Shown here: one piece after another, positions 34,848-42,817 of the stretch
How the letters are laid out: each line of letters opens with the position of its first letter
Position numbering within the stretch: position 1 is the stretch's first letter
Source of the DNA: CAYYMH01 sp964472785
Lineage (GTDB): Bacteria > Zhuqueibacterota > Zhuqueibacteria > Thermofontimicrobiales > Thermofontimicrobiaceae
Assembly (NCBI GenBank): GCA_964472785.1
Contig: CAYYMH010000006.1
Span: 61,333 to 125,332 of the forward strand
Direction of reading: 5' to 3'
DNA length: 64,000 bases
Notes under the pieces: generated by a model
The model's database searches: none
The model's input: only the letters and a program-made list of their open reading frames with translations
What the model was told of the DNA's origin: nothing
Translations under genes and position numbers: made by a program

Positions 34848-36284
34848 ATGGAAGTGAGAGTTAGATTTGCTCCGAGTCCGACAGGTCATCTTCACATCGG
34901 AAATGCGCGAACAGCTATTTTGAACTGGCTGTTTGCAAAACACTATCATGGCACATTCATATTGAGAATTGAAGACACTGATCCGGATCGATCAGTAGAA
35001 GAATATATCGGTAATATTCTGGAAGATTTGAAATGGCTGGGTTTGCAATGGGAAGAAGGTCCTGATGTCGGCGGAGTGGCCGGACCTTATCGACAATCGG
35101 AACGATTGGAGAAATACCAAAAGTATTCGGATCAATTATTAAAGGAAGAAAAAGCATACTATTGTTACTGTACAGCAGCAGAACTTGAAAAGATGAGGCA
35201 GGAGAGCCTCGATAAAGGAGGAACAGGTTTTTATAATCGGCGGTGTCTTCATCTCAGTGACCATGAGAAACAACAATTTATCGACGAGGGCAGAAAGCCG
35301 GCAATACGGTTTAAGGTGCCAGAAAAGGAAGCCGTCGTCTTTGAGGATATTGTCAAAGGAGAAATAAAATTTGATGCGGCAAATATCAGTGATTTTGTGA
35401 TCATGAGAGGTGAGGGGATCCCAACCTATAATTTTGCCGTTGTTGTTGATGACGGATTGATGAAGATTTCGCATGTTATCAGAGGGGATGATCATGTCTC
35501 GAATACGCCGCGACAGGTTTTGCTATATCAGACGCTGGGATTTGATCTACCAAAATTTGTTCACATCCCGATGATTTTAGGCCCGGACAGAACGCGGCTT
35601 TCCAAACGTCACGGGGCAACCTCACTGGATCAATATCGTTATCAGGGATATCTTCCTGAAGCTCTGGTTAATTTTTTAAGTTTGCTGAGCTGGTCGTCAA
35701 AAAGCGGAGATGAAATCTTATCCATCGAACGCTTAATTGATGAATTTGATTTGGGTCGAATCTCGCAGTCCTCTGCCATTTTTAATCTTGAAAAACTTAA
35801 CTGGATGAATGGATTTTACCTGCGTCAGGCTGATCTTGATCGGTTGACAAAATTGGCAATTCCGTATTTCCGAAAATTTAACTATCCGGTGGATGATATT
35901 AGCAAAGTAAAAAAGATCCTTTCAGTGGTACGAGAAAAAATAGATTATTTGGATCAACTGGGCGATCATCTTGATATCTTTTACCGGGATCAGATGGTGA
36001 TTGAGGATACTGAAGCAAAATCTATCATTCGGCAGGACAGTGCCCAGAGAATCTTGTGGTCTTTTTTAAGAGAATTGAATGCAGTTGCGAAATTGGATAA
36101 AGATAATTTCCGCAGCATGATGACAGTTGTTCAAAAAGAAACCGGCGTCATGGGCAAAAATTTGTGGATGCCGTTGCGTGTTGCATTAACCGGTCAAATG
36201 CATGGTCCGGAATTACCCATGGTGGCAGAAATATTAGGCAAAGAAAAATGTGTTAAGTTTATCAAACAGGTCATTCACAATTAA
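34848..36284 (+). CDS. gltX: Glutamyl-tRNA synthetase
   Basis: Class I aminoacyl-tRNA synthetase charging tRNA-Glu. The HIGH motif is in PSPTGHLHIGNART (residues 9-22), the KMSKS equivalent is RLSKRHG near residue 255, and the C-terminal anticodon-binding helical domain is complete (478 aa). Because a separate glnS follows, this enzyme is probably discriminating, although that cannot be shown here. Upstream spacing to ispF is 75 bp. Confidence 0.95.
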   Translation: MEVRVRFAPSPTGHLHIGNARTAILNWLFAKHYHGTFILRIEDTDPDRSVEEYIGNILEDLKWLGLQWEEGPDVGGVAGPYRQSERLEKYQKYSDQLLKEEKAYYCYCTAAELEKMRQESLDKGGTGFYNRRCLHLSDHEKQQFIDEGRKPAIRFKVPEKEAVVFEDIVKGEIKFDAANISDFVIMRGEGIPTYNFAVVVDDGLMKISHVIRGDDHVSNTPRQVLLYQTLGFDLPKFVHIPMILGPDRTRLSKRHGATSLDQYRYQGYLPEALVNFLSLLSWSSKSGDEILSIERLIDEFDLGRISQSSAIFNLEKLNWMNGFYLRQADLDRLTKLAIPYFRKFNYPVDDISKVKKILSVVREKIDYLDQLGDHLDIFYRDQMVIEDTEAKSIIRQDSAQRILWSFLRELNAVAKLDKDNFRSMMTVVQKETGVMGKNLWMPLRVALTGQMHGPELPMVAEILGKEKCVKFIKQVIHN

Positions 36285-36334
36285 ACGAATTTTGTGTAAA
36301 TGTTAAAAGAATACTATTCGCAGGAAACACATTC

Positions 36335-38041
36335 ATGAAAAACAACAATACAAAACGGACGCCCAATTTTATTCGTAACATCATCGAAGAAGACAGGAAG
36401 AATAATAAACACGAAGGTCGGGTACACACGCGCTTTCCTCCGGAACCAAATGGGTATTTGCATATTGGTCACGCAAAATCAATTTGCCTGAATTTTGGTT
36501 TAGCTGAGGAGTTTGGCGGTCTTTGTAATTTACGCTTTGATGATACAAATCCAGTGAAAGAAGAAGATGAATACGTTCGTTCCATTATTGAAGACGTCAA
36601 ATGGTTAGGATTTGACTGGGAAGATCGGTTGTATTACGCATCCGATTATTTTGAACAATTTTATGAATATGCGGTACAGCTTATCAAAAAAGGTAAAGCC
36701 TATGTGTGTGATTTAACAGCGGAGCAAATCAGAGATTATCGCGGCACATTGACCGAACCCGGCAAGGAGAGTCCTTATAGAAATCGATCAGTGGAAGAAA
36801 ATTATGACCTTTTTGAACGAATGCGTACCGGCGAATTTCCCAACGGTTCCAAGGTGCTTCGGGCGAAAATAGACATGTCTCATCCGAATTTGAATATGCG
36901 CGATCCGGTGATGTACCGTATTTTACATGCCAAACATCACCGCACCGGCGACGCATGGTGTATTTATCCGATGTACGATTGGGCACACGGTTTGGAAGAC
37001 TCAATTGAAAAGATAACCCATTCAATCTGCACGTTGGAGTTTGAGGACCATCGGCCTCTTTATGATTGGTTTCTGGATCAATTGGGTGTGTTCCATCCGC
37101 AGCAGATCGAATTCGCCCGGTTGAACTTGAATTATACGGTGATGAGCAAACGGAAACTGTTAGAGCTGGTAAAAGAAGGCTATGTCTCCGGTTGGGACGA
37201 TCCGAGAATGCCCACGATATCAGGTATACGACGTCGCGGCTACACGCCGGAATCTATCCGAAATTTTGCCGAAATGATCGGGGTTGCCAAACGGGAAAGC
37301 ATTGTGGATGTCGCCATGCTTGAGTACAGCGTTCGCGAGGACTTAAATAAGCGAGCACCGCGTGTGATGGGCGTTCTGAATCCTCTGAAAGTGGTGATCG
37401 AAAATTATCCCGAAGATAAAACTGAAGAATTGGACGCGATAAATAATCCGGAAGATGCTTCTATGGGAACCCGAAAAGTGCCCTTTTCACGAGTGCTTTA
37501 TATTGAAAAGGAAGATTTTCGGGAAGATCCGCCCAAGAAATTTTTTCGTCTTGCTCCGGGTCGAGAAGTGCGCCTCAGATATGCTTATTTTATCAAATGC
37601 CATGATTTTGTCAAAGATGAAAAGACAGGTGAAGTTACCGAATTACGCTGTACGTATGATCCGGCAACCAAAGGCGGCGATGCACCAGACGCCAGGAAGG
37701 TGAAGGCAACGCTGCACTGGGTGTCAGCAGCTCATGCGATCGGGGCAGAGGTGAGATTGTACGACCGGCTTTTTATGACACCTGATCCGACAGCGACAAA
37801 GGACGGAACGGATTTTAAAGCTCATTTGAACCCCGATTCTCTGCAAGTGCTGGAAGCTTGTAAACTTGAGCCGTCATTAAAAAATGCAGAGCCGGGTCAG
37901 GGGTTCCAGTTCGAACGATTGGGTTATTTTTGTGTTGATTCCAGGGATTCGACGCCGGATAATTCGGTATTTAATCGAACGGTTCCTTTACGGGATACCT
38001 GGGCAAAAATTGAAAAATCAATGAAACAACAAAACAGTTAG
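36335..38041 (+). CDS. glnS: Glutaminyl-tRNA synthetase
   Basis: Class I synthetase charging tRNA-Gln directly. Key motifs are RFPPEPNGYLHIGHAKS (near 35), FDDTNPVKEEDEYV, MYDWAHGLEDS near 215, VMSKRKLLELV near 265 (KMSKS loop), and the two-barrel anticodon domain with FYFCVDS-like and FNRTVPLRDTW ends. It separates from GluRS by the WDDPRMPTISGIRRRGYTPE segment typical of GlnRS. Its presence indicates that this lineage need not rely only on the GatCAB amidotransfer route for Gln-tRNA. Confidence 0.95.
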   Translation: MKNNNTKRTPNFIRNIIEEDRKNNKHEGRVHTRFPPEPNGYLHIGHAKSICLNFGLAEEFGGLCNLRFDDTNPVKEEDEYVRSIIEDVKWLGFDWEDRLYYASDYFEQFYEYAVQLIKKGKAYVCDLTAEQIRDYRGTLTEPGKESPYRNRSVEENYDLFERMRTGEFPNGSKVLRAKIDMSHPNLNMRDPVMYRILHAKHHRTGDAWCIYPMYDWAHGLEDSIEKITHSICTLEFEDHRPLYDWFLDQLGVFHPQQIEFARLNLNYTVMSKRKLLELVKEGYVSGWDDPRMPTISGIRRRGYTPESIRNFAEMIGVAKRESIVDVAMLEYSVREDLNKRAPRVMGVLNPLKVVIENYPEDKTEELDAINNPEDASMGTRKVPFSRVLYIEKEDFREDPPKKFFRLAPGREVRLRYAYFIKCHDFVKDEKTGEVTELRCTYDPATKGGDAPDARKVKATLHWVSAAHAIGAEVRLYDRLFMTPDPTATKDGTDFKAHLNPDSLQVLEACKLEPSLKNAEPGQGFQFERLGYFCVDSRDSTPDNSVFNRTVPLRDTWAKIEKSMKQQNS

Positions 38042-38050
38042 GTCTTTAAA

Positions 38051-39475
38051 ATGGCAATACAAATTTACAATACCTTCTCGCAAAAAAAAGAAATACTGAA
38101 ACCGGTTACAGAAGGTAAGGTGACTATTTATCTCTGCGGTCCGACAGTTTACGATTATTTCCACATCGGGAATGCGAGACCTTTTGTGATGTATGATATT
38201 TTTCGGCGCTACTTGCAGTACAGAGGCTATGAGGTCAAGTTTGTCATTAATTTAACGGATATTGATGATAAGATTATTAAAAAAGCAAATGAGGAAGGGA
38301 CCACAACAGACCAAGTTGCTGAAAAATACACATCGGCATTTTTCGAAGATACAGAGAAAATGGGAATTAAACGGGCTGATGTTTATCCCAAGGCAACCGA
38401 GAATGTTGAAGATATTATCGGATTAATTAAAAAGTTAGTTGATAATGGATACGCCTATCAGATAAATGGTGATGTTTTTTATTCTGTGGAAAAATTTCCG
38501 GACTACGGACAATTATCGAAAAAGAATGTCGAAGAATTGAAATCCGGCGCTCGGGTTGAGGTGGATTCGCGAAAAAAGAATCCGCTGGACTTTGCGGTCT
38601 GGAAAGCAGCCAAAGAGGGCGAACCTTACTGGGAAAGTCCATGGGGAAAAGGCAGACCCGGCTGGCATATTGAATGTTCAGTTATGTCGATGAAATATCT
38701 GGGAAAAACCATTGATATTCACGCTGGTGGCATTGATCTGGTATTCCCGCATCATGAAAACGAGATTGCTCAAAGTGAAGGCGCCACAGGAAAGAAATTT
38801 GTCAAATATTGGATGCACAATGGCTTCCTTAATATAGAAGGTGAAAAAATGTCAAAATCACTCAGGAATTTTTTCACAGCGCGGGATATATTAAAAAAAT
38901 ATCATGCGGCAGTCATCCGAATGTTCTTTTTGCTGAAGCATTATCGTAGTCCGATCCATTTTAATGAGGATAGGATTATCGAGGCAAAAAATGCTTTAGA
39001 AAGAATTGTGACAACATTGCAAAACATTGAGATCAAACTTGATGAACAAAAGAGCATTGACGATAAGACAGACAGTGAACTATTGAACTCGGTTGAGGAA
39101 CTCAAAAAAGACTTTATCGTTGAAATGGACGATGATTTTAACACGGCCGGCGCAATGGCAAAAATATTCGATTTGGTCAAAGAAGCCAATCTAATTTTAT
39201 CCAAAGATGAACTCAATGCTACAGATGTTTTGAGTTTGAAAAAGATAAAAGCGATCGTTGATGAATTTGATGGATTTCTTGGAATTTTAGATTATAAAAA
39301 TGTGCTTCAGACCTCAATTGATGAAGAAGCGCTGATCAGTATTCTAATCGATGTTAGGAGAAAGTTGAGAGAAGAAAAACATTGGGAACTTTCGGACCAA
39401 ATTCGGGATCGATTGGAAGAGGTAGGCATCGAATTAAAAGATTATCCCGATAAAACGATATGGCGAAAAAAATAA
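38051..39475 (+). CDS. cysS: Cysteinyl-tRNA synthetase
   Basis: Class I synthetase charging tRNA-Cys. Zinc and HIGH regions appear in LCGPTVYDYFHIGNARPF (Cys29), with further zinc ligands in WHIECSVMSMKYLG and DLVFPHHENEIAQSEG. KMSKS is in GEKMSKSLRNFF near residue 270. The DALR-like helical domain completes the 474-residue chain. It lies 9 bp after glnS, making gltX-glnS-cysS a run of three class I synthetases. A repeat-rich spacer follows. Confidence 0.96.
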   Translation: MAIQIYNTFSQKKEILKPVTEGKVTIYLCGPTVYDYFHIGNARPFVMYDIFRRYLQYRGYEVKFVINLTDIDDKIIKKANEEGTTTDQVAEKYTSAFFEDTEKMGIKRADVYPKATENVEDIIGLIKKLVDNGYAYQINGDVFYSVEKFPDYGQLSKKNVEELKSGARVEVDSRKKNPLDFAVWKAAKEGEPYWESPWGKGRPGWHIECSVMSMKYLGKTIDIHAGGIDLVFPHHENEIAQSEGATGKKFVKYWMHNGFLNIEGEKMSKSLRNFFTARDILKKYHAAVIRMFFLLKHYRSPIHFNEDRIIEAKNALERIVTTLQNIEIKLDEQKSIDDKTDSELLNSVEELKKDFIVEMDDDFNTAGAMAKIFDLVKEANLILSKDELNATDVLSLKKIKAIVDEFDGFLGILDYKNVLQTSIDEEALISILIDVRRKLREEKHWELSDQIRDRLEEVGIELKDYPDKTIWRKK

Positions 39476-39515
39476 AGAGCACCAGAGATATTTAGCCAAA
39501 ATTATTCCTAATGCA

Positions 39516-39682
39516 GCAAAGCCGCAACCAAAATAGAACGCGGATAACGCGGATGACAAGGATTTGCACGGATTTAAAAAATTTAGTACTCACCCACCAA
39601 AAAGCGGGCTAAGTCGCAAAACAGTCGCGTGGCATTTTACATAGATTCCCTTTACGGCATCTTTGCGTCTCTGCGGCTTTGC
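39516..39682. repeat. Composite degenerate repeat ('GCAAAGCCGC' inverted repeat with 'CGCGGAT' units)
   Basis: GCAAAGCCGC (39516-39525) and GCGGCTTTGC (39673-39682) form the ends. Inside lie AACGCGGATAACGCGGATGA (tandem CGCGGAT units), GGATTTGCACGGATTT, and a CTTTGCGTCTCTGCGGCTTTGC string related to the repeat at 6936-6971. This kind of sequence is a common dispersed intergenic repeat. It occupies the spacer between cysS and the tRNA cluster. Confidence 0.6.
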
Positions 39683-39758
39683 ATGGGTATCTTTTAAAAA
39701 ATTTTGTTAAAATAACAAAGTTTTTGGGTGTAATAGAATAAATGGTCGTTGTGTTCAT
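39609..39758 (-). CDS. Short ORF (49 codons) with strong ribosome site, ending inside a repeat
   Basis: On the minus strand AAAAGGAG lies 6 nt before an ATG at 39758. The reading frame begins MNTTTIYSITPKNFVILTKF and continues FKRYPCKAAETQRCRKG before a TAG. The second half translates the dispersed GCAAAGCCGCAGAGACGCAAAG repeat in frame, so the ORF may be a genuine small-protein start truncated by a repeat, or chance. The segment upstream of it forms an inverted repeat with its first codons. I recognise no family. Confidence 0.35.
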   Translation of the reverse strand: MNTTTIYSITPKNFVILTKFFKRYPCKAAETQRCRKGNLCKMPRDCFAT

Positions 39759-39808
39759 AGATAGCTCCTTTTAAATAATCGGTTACATTAACTATGAAAC
39801 AACGACCA
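39743..39808. repeat. Inverted repeat flanking the small ORF start
   Basis: TGGTCGTTGTGTTCATAG (39743-39760) and CTATGAAACAACGACCA (39792-39808) pair with a single unpaired base. On the minus strand the loop holds the AAGGAG site and the stem includes the ATG, so folding would hide or present the start codon. Confidence 0.6.
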
Positions 39809-39897
39809 ACTTTTCAAAATGTTCAAATTTTTCAAAGTTACTTTATTTTTGAAGTAAGCCGCAAAATAAAAAAAGTGATGAAAAATCAAAAAATAAC

Positions 39898-39925
39898 TTG
39901 ACTTTTAATGATAAAATTATATATT
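39898..39925 (+). promoter_or_regulatory. Promoter of the tRNA-rpmG-secE-nusG transcript
   Basis: TTGACT (39898-39903) and TATATT (39920-39925) are spaced by 16 bp and lie 57 bp before tRNA-Thr. It is the only convincing promoter in the spacer, so it probably drives the tRNA cluster and possibly genes beyond. Confidence 0.65.
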
Positions 39926-39981
39926 ATCAGTTTTGTATAATTGCAAATATTTATCTTTTACAACAATCAAATGTAGAAATT

Positions 39982-40054
39982 GCCACCATAGCTCAGTTGG
40001 TAGAGCATCTCACTTGTAATGAGGCGGTCGCGGGTTCGACTCCTGCTGGTGGCT
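39982..40054 (+). tRNA. tRNA-Thr(TGT)
   Basis: Complete cloverleaf: acceptor GCCACCA/TGGTGGC, D arm GCTC..GAGC, anticodon loop CTTGTAA with TGT, T arm GCGGG-TTCGACT-CCTGC, discriminator T. CCA is not encoded. Confidence 0.96.
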
Positions 40055-40066
40055 CTCTTAATAAAT

Positions 40067-40148
40067 GGGAAGGTTCCCGAGCGGTCAAAGGGAACAGACT
40101 GTAAATCTGTCGGCTCAGCCTTCGGAGGTTCGAATCCTCCCCTTCCCA
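40067..40148 (+). tRNA. tRNA-Tyr(GTA)
   Basis: Class II tRNA with a long variable arm (CGGCTCAGCCTTC region). Acceptor GGGAAGG/CCTTCCC, anticodon loop CTGTAAA with GTA, T arm GGAGG-TTCGAAT-CCTCC, discriminator A. CCA is not encoded. Confidence 0.96.
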
Positions 40149-40179
40149 CAGAGAAATGTTAAATATGAATTTACGCGAT

Positions 40180-40256
40180 GCGGGAATAGCTCAGTTGGCT
40201 AGAGCATCAGCCTTCCAAGCTGAGGGTCGCGGGTTCGAATCCCGTTTCCCGCTCCA
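40180..40256 (+). tRNA. tRNA-Gly(TCC)
   Basis: Acceptor GCGGGAA/TTCCCGC, anticodon loop CTTCCAA with TCC, T arm GCGGG-TTCGAAT-CCCGT, discriminator T. The 3' CCA (40254-40256) is present in the DNA, unlike in its neighbours. Confidence 0.96.
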
Positions 40257-40260
40257 CGTG

Positions 40261-40422
40261 TAATACCCCTCATAATAGGCTCCCATCCCACGTATTGATT
40301 GGGTTTTGATTCGCGAGACGTTGCTCAGCAGGGAGAAAGGAATAGGGTGTGTGGTTGATGGGTCATATTTATTTAATCAATACGGCTGAAAATTTGAGCG
40401 AAGCTAATTATGAGGGGTTTTA
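40261..40422. repeat. Palindromic insert within the tRNA cluster, pseudoknot-capable, possible ncRNA or MITE
   Basis: The ends pair over 16 bp with one mismatch (40261-40276 with 40407-40422; core ACCCCTCATAAT/ATTATGAGGGGT). Inside, CGTATTGATT (40291-40300) pairs with AATCAATACG (40375-40384), while CCCATCCCAC (40282-40291) can pair with GTGG-tt-GATGGG (40351-40362). The last two helices cross, forming a potential pseudoknot. No ORF of note. It separates tRNA-Gly from tRNA-Thr(GGT) and would be part of the tRNA precursor. Either a miniature mobile element or a structured RNA would explain it. Confidence 0.55.
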
Positions 40423-40447
40423 AATGCTCAAGAAAAAAGGACTGGGT

Positions 40448-40520
40448 GCCCACGTAGCTCAGTCGGTAGAGCACATCCTTGGTAAGGATGAGGTCACCGG
40501 TTCAATCCCGGTCGTGGGCT
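40448..40520 (+). tRNA. tRNA-Thr(GGT)
   Basis: Acceptor GCCCACG/CGTGGGC, D arm GCTC..GAGC, anticodon loop TTGGTAA with GGT, T arm ACCGG-TTCAATC-CCGGT, discriminator T. CCA is not encoded. Confidence 0.96.
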
Positions 40521-40603
40521 CAAAAAAGTGAAATTGATAGTTATCCGAATGGGATGTTTTAGACAACTTTATTGATGAAGAATTTTAAGGTTTAGGTAAG
40601 AAA

Positions 40604-40753
40604 ATGAGAAATTTAGTCATATTAGAGTGTCCGGAATGTAAAAACAGAAATTATACAACAACCAAAAACAAACGGACTCATTCCGGACGTGTCGAGTTCA
40701 AAAAATATTGTCCCTATTGTAATAAACACACGATTCACAAAGAAACTAGATAA
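40604..40753 (+). CDS. rpmG: 50S ribosomal protein L33, zinc-binding form
   Basis: A 49-residue protein of the large subunit. It reads MRNLVILECPECKNRNYTT at the N-terminus, with CPEC and CPYC pairs forming a zinc ribbon (the C+ type), then NKHTIHKETR at the C-terminus. It lies between tRNA-Thr(GGT) and tRNA-Trp, the usual place of rpmG ahead of secE-nusG in many bacteria. The open frame is shorter than 60 codons and easy to miss. Confidence 0.95.
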   Translation: MRNLVILECPECKNRNYTTTKNKRTHSGRVEFKKYCPYCNKHTIHKETR

Positions 40754-40759
40754 TACAGT

Positions 40760-40833
40760 AGGCCAGTAGCTCTAACGGTTAGAGCACCGGTCTCCAAAAC
40801 CGGGTGTTGGGGGTTCGAATCCCTCCTGGCCTG
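40760..40833 (+). tRNA. tRNA-Trp(CCA)
   Basis: Acceptor AGGCCAG/CTGGCCT, anticodon loop CTCCAAA with CCA, T arm GGGGG-TTCGAAT-CCCTC, discriminator G as expected for bacterial tRNA-Trp. It starts 6 nt after the rpmG stop and precedes secE. Confidence 0.96.
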
Positions 40834-40865
40834 CTATTATTTCAATAAAAACTGGACGGAGCTAA

Positions 40866-41048
40866 ATGTTTCGAAAAATATCTAAATTTTTTCAGGATGT
40901 AAAACAAGAAATGTCTAAGGTCAGTTGGCCAACTCGGGAAGAGTTAAAAGGAACCACAATTATTGTGATTGTAATATCTCTTATTCTCGCTGTGTTCATA
41001 TTTATAACAGATAAGGTATTGCAAGGATTAATCAATATTATTTATTGA
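40866..41048 (+). CDS. secE: Preprotein translocase subunit SecE
   Basis: The small essential subunit of the SecYEG channel. A 60-residue short form with the amphipathic helix FFQDVKQEMSKVSWPTREEL and one membrane segment (TIIVIVISLILAVFIFITD). It lies between tRNA-Trp and nusG, the standard bacterial order. Confidence 0.95.
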   Translation: MFRKISKFFQDVKQEMSKVSWPTREELKGTTIIVIVISLILAVFIFITDKVLQGLINIIY

Positions 41049-41066
41049 TGTTTTGATAATAACTTG

Positions 41067-41621
41067 ATGGGGATTTTTTTGGAAGACCAAGAAAAAAAAT
41101 GGTACGTTGTTCATATTTTATCCGGACATGAAAAAAAAGTCAAAGCTTACATTGAAAGTGAAGTTAATCGGCTGGAATTGCAGGACAAGCTGACCAATGT
41201 TCTGATACCGTCCGAAGAGATCACTGAAATGAAAAACGGAAAAAAGAAAACAAAGAATAAAGTTTTTTTTCCGGGCTACCTTTTGGTCGAGATGGTACTG
41301 GATAAGGATACATCCCATTTAATTTCAAATACACCGGGTATTACTCACTTTGTGGGATCGAAAAACAAGCCCCAACCGCTGCGTCCGGACGAAATAAAAC
41401 GTATTCTGGGACGAGTAGATGAGGCAAAAAATCGGGATTTGCTCGAAGTGCCTTTTAAGGTTGGCGATCCCATCAAGGTTATCGATGGTCCTTTTACCGA
41501 TTTCACCGGTGTTGTTAAAGAAGTAAATGAAGAGAAGAATAAGCTTAAAGTGATGGTGAGCATTTTTGGAAGATCAACACCTGTAGAATTAAACTTTTTA
41601 CAAGTAGAATTGGAGAAATAG
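41067..41621 (+). CDS. nusG: Transcription termination/antitermination protein NusG
   Basis: Binds RNA polymerase to promote elongation and couples transcription with translation or Rho. The NGN domain starts at KKWYVVHILSGHEKKV and includes FFPGYLLVEM and TPGITHFVG. The KOW domain near the C-terminus has VGDPIKVIDGPFTDFTGVV and IFGRSTPVELNFLQVE. The start is uncertain: ATG 41067 lacks a ribosome site, whereas TTG 41079 (MEDQEKKWYV) has GGGGA 5 nt upstream and would give the usual length. Confidence 0.95.
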   Translation: MGIFLEDQEKKWYVVHILSGHEKKVKAYIESEVNRLELQDKLTNVLIPSEEITEMKNGKKKTKNKVFFPGYLLVEMVLDKDTSHLISNTPGITHFVGSKNKPQPLRPDEIKRILGRVDEAKNRDLLEVPFKVGDPIKVIDGPFTDFTGVVKEVNEEKNKLKVMVSIFGRSTPVELNFLQVELEK

Positions 41622-41627
41622 GTTTTT

Positions 41628-42053
41628 ATGGCAAAAAAAATAATTGGAACAATCAAATTGCAAATTCCCGCTGGGAGTGCAAATCCTTCGCCGCCTGTTG
41701 GCCCTGCCCTGGGACAGCATGGCGTGAATATTATGGAATTTTGTAAGGCATTTAACGCAAAAACACAAGAAAAAAAAGGACTGATTATTCCGGTCATTAT
41801 TACTGTTTATGGTGACCGTTCTTTCTCCTTTATTACCAAAACACCTCCGGCGGCAGTTTTACTAAAAAAAGCAGCCGGTCTGGAAAAAGGTTCCGGAGAA
41901 CCGAATCGTGAAAAAGTTGGCAAAGTCACAAAGGCTCAGGTACAGGAAATTGCTGAAACAAAGATGAAGGATTTAAATGCTTTTTCCATTGAAAGTGCAA
42001 TTAAGATAATCGAAGGAACAGCAAGAAGTATGGGAATCGTGGTTGAAGGTTAA
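41628..42053 (+). CDS. rplK: 50S ribosomal protein L11
   Basis: Part of the GTPase-associated centre on 23S rRNA. Standard 141 aa with IKLQIPAGSANPSPPVGPAL at the N-terminus (proline-rich switch), GVNIMEFCKAFNA, and the RNA-binding C-terminal domain ending IEGTARSMGIVV. First gene of rplK-rplA-rplJ-rplL, 6 bp after nusG. Confidence 0.97.
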   Translation: MAKKIIGTIKLQIPAGSANPSPPVGPALGQHGVNIMEFCKAFNAKTQEKKGLIIPVIITVYGDRSFSFITKTPPAAVLLKKAAGLEKGSGEPNREKVGKVTKAQVQEIAETKMKDLNAFSIESAIKIIEGTARSMGIVVEG

Positions 42054-42082
42054 ATCAATTTTTTTGATTTTATGGAGATAAG

Positions 42083-42784
42083 ATGAAAAGAAGTAAACGT
42101 TACATCCAAGCAAAAGACAGCATCGAAGCCGGAAAAAAATATCCGTTAGATGAGGCAGTTGGTTTAATGAAAAAGTTCCCCAATACAAAATTTGACGAAT
42201 CGGTTGAAGTCGTATTAAGACTGGGCGTTGATCCCAGACACGCTGATCAGATGGTGCGGGGCTCTGTAGCACTGCCTAATGGAACCGGAAAATCGGTCAA
42301 AGTTCTCGTTTTGGCGAAAGATAAAAAGGTGGAAGAGGCAAAGGAAGCAGGCGCCGACTATGCCGGATTGGATGAATATGTCGAAAAAATCCAGGAAGGC
42401 TGGCTGGACTGCGACGTGATTATTGCGACGCCGGATGTTATGAGTGTGATCGGCAAATTAGGCCGAGTTTTGGGGCCCAAGGGCATGATGCCAAATCCGA
42501 AAAGCGGAACTGTTACTATGGATGTCGGTGAGACTGTCAAGGAAGTTAAAGCAGGTAAAATAGAATTTCGTGTGGAACGAAATGGTAATCTACACGCTGC
42601 TGTGGGTAAATTTTCATTTGGCGAGCCGCAAATAAAGGAAAATATTCTGGCATTTGTGGAAAAGGTCGTTCGGCTAAGACCACCAGCGGCCAAAGGACAA
42701 TATATACGAAGTGCTACCCTGACAACAACAATGGGACCGGGAATTCCACTGGATAGAGCTGCTTTGTTAGATGAGATCAAATAA
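42083..42784 (+). CDS. rplA: 50S ribosomal protein L1
   Basis: Forms the L1 stalk, which moves deacylated tRNA out of the E site; in many bacteria it also represses its own operon. Complete at 233 aa, with the signature VMSVIGKLGRVLGPKGMMPNP and the DESVEVVLRLGVDPRHADQ N-terminal strand. GGAG lies before the ATG. It follows rplK by 29 bp. Confidence 0.97.
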   Translation: MKRSKRYIQAKDSIEAGKKYPLDEAVGLMKKFPNTKFDESVEVVLRLGVDPRHADQMVRGSVALPNGTGKSVKVLVLAKDKKVEEAKEAGADYAGLDEYVEKIQEGWLDCDVIIATPDVMSVIGKLGRVLGPKGMMPNPKSGTVTMDVGETVKEVKAGKIEFRVERNGNLHAAVGKFSFGEPQIKENILAFVEKVVRLRPPAAKGQYIRSATLTTTMGPGIPLDRAALLDEIK

Positions 42785-42817
42785 ATGAAAATTTTAAGCG
42801 ATTAAGGAAATAGATCA

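Noticed and set aside
39898..40149. Open frames of 60-68 codons on both strands over the first two tRNA genes
   Set aside because: They are translations of tRNA-Thr and tRNA-Tyr sequences; both tRNAs fold completely.
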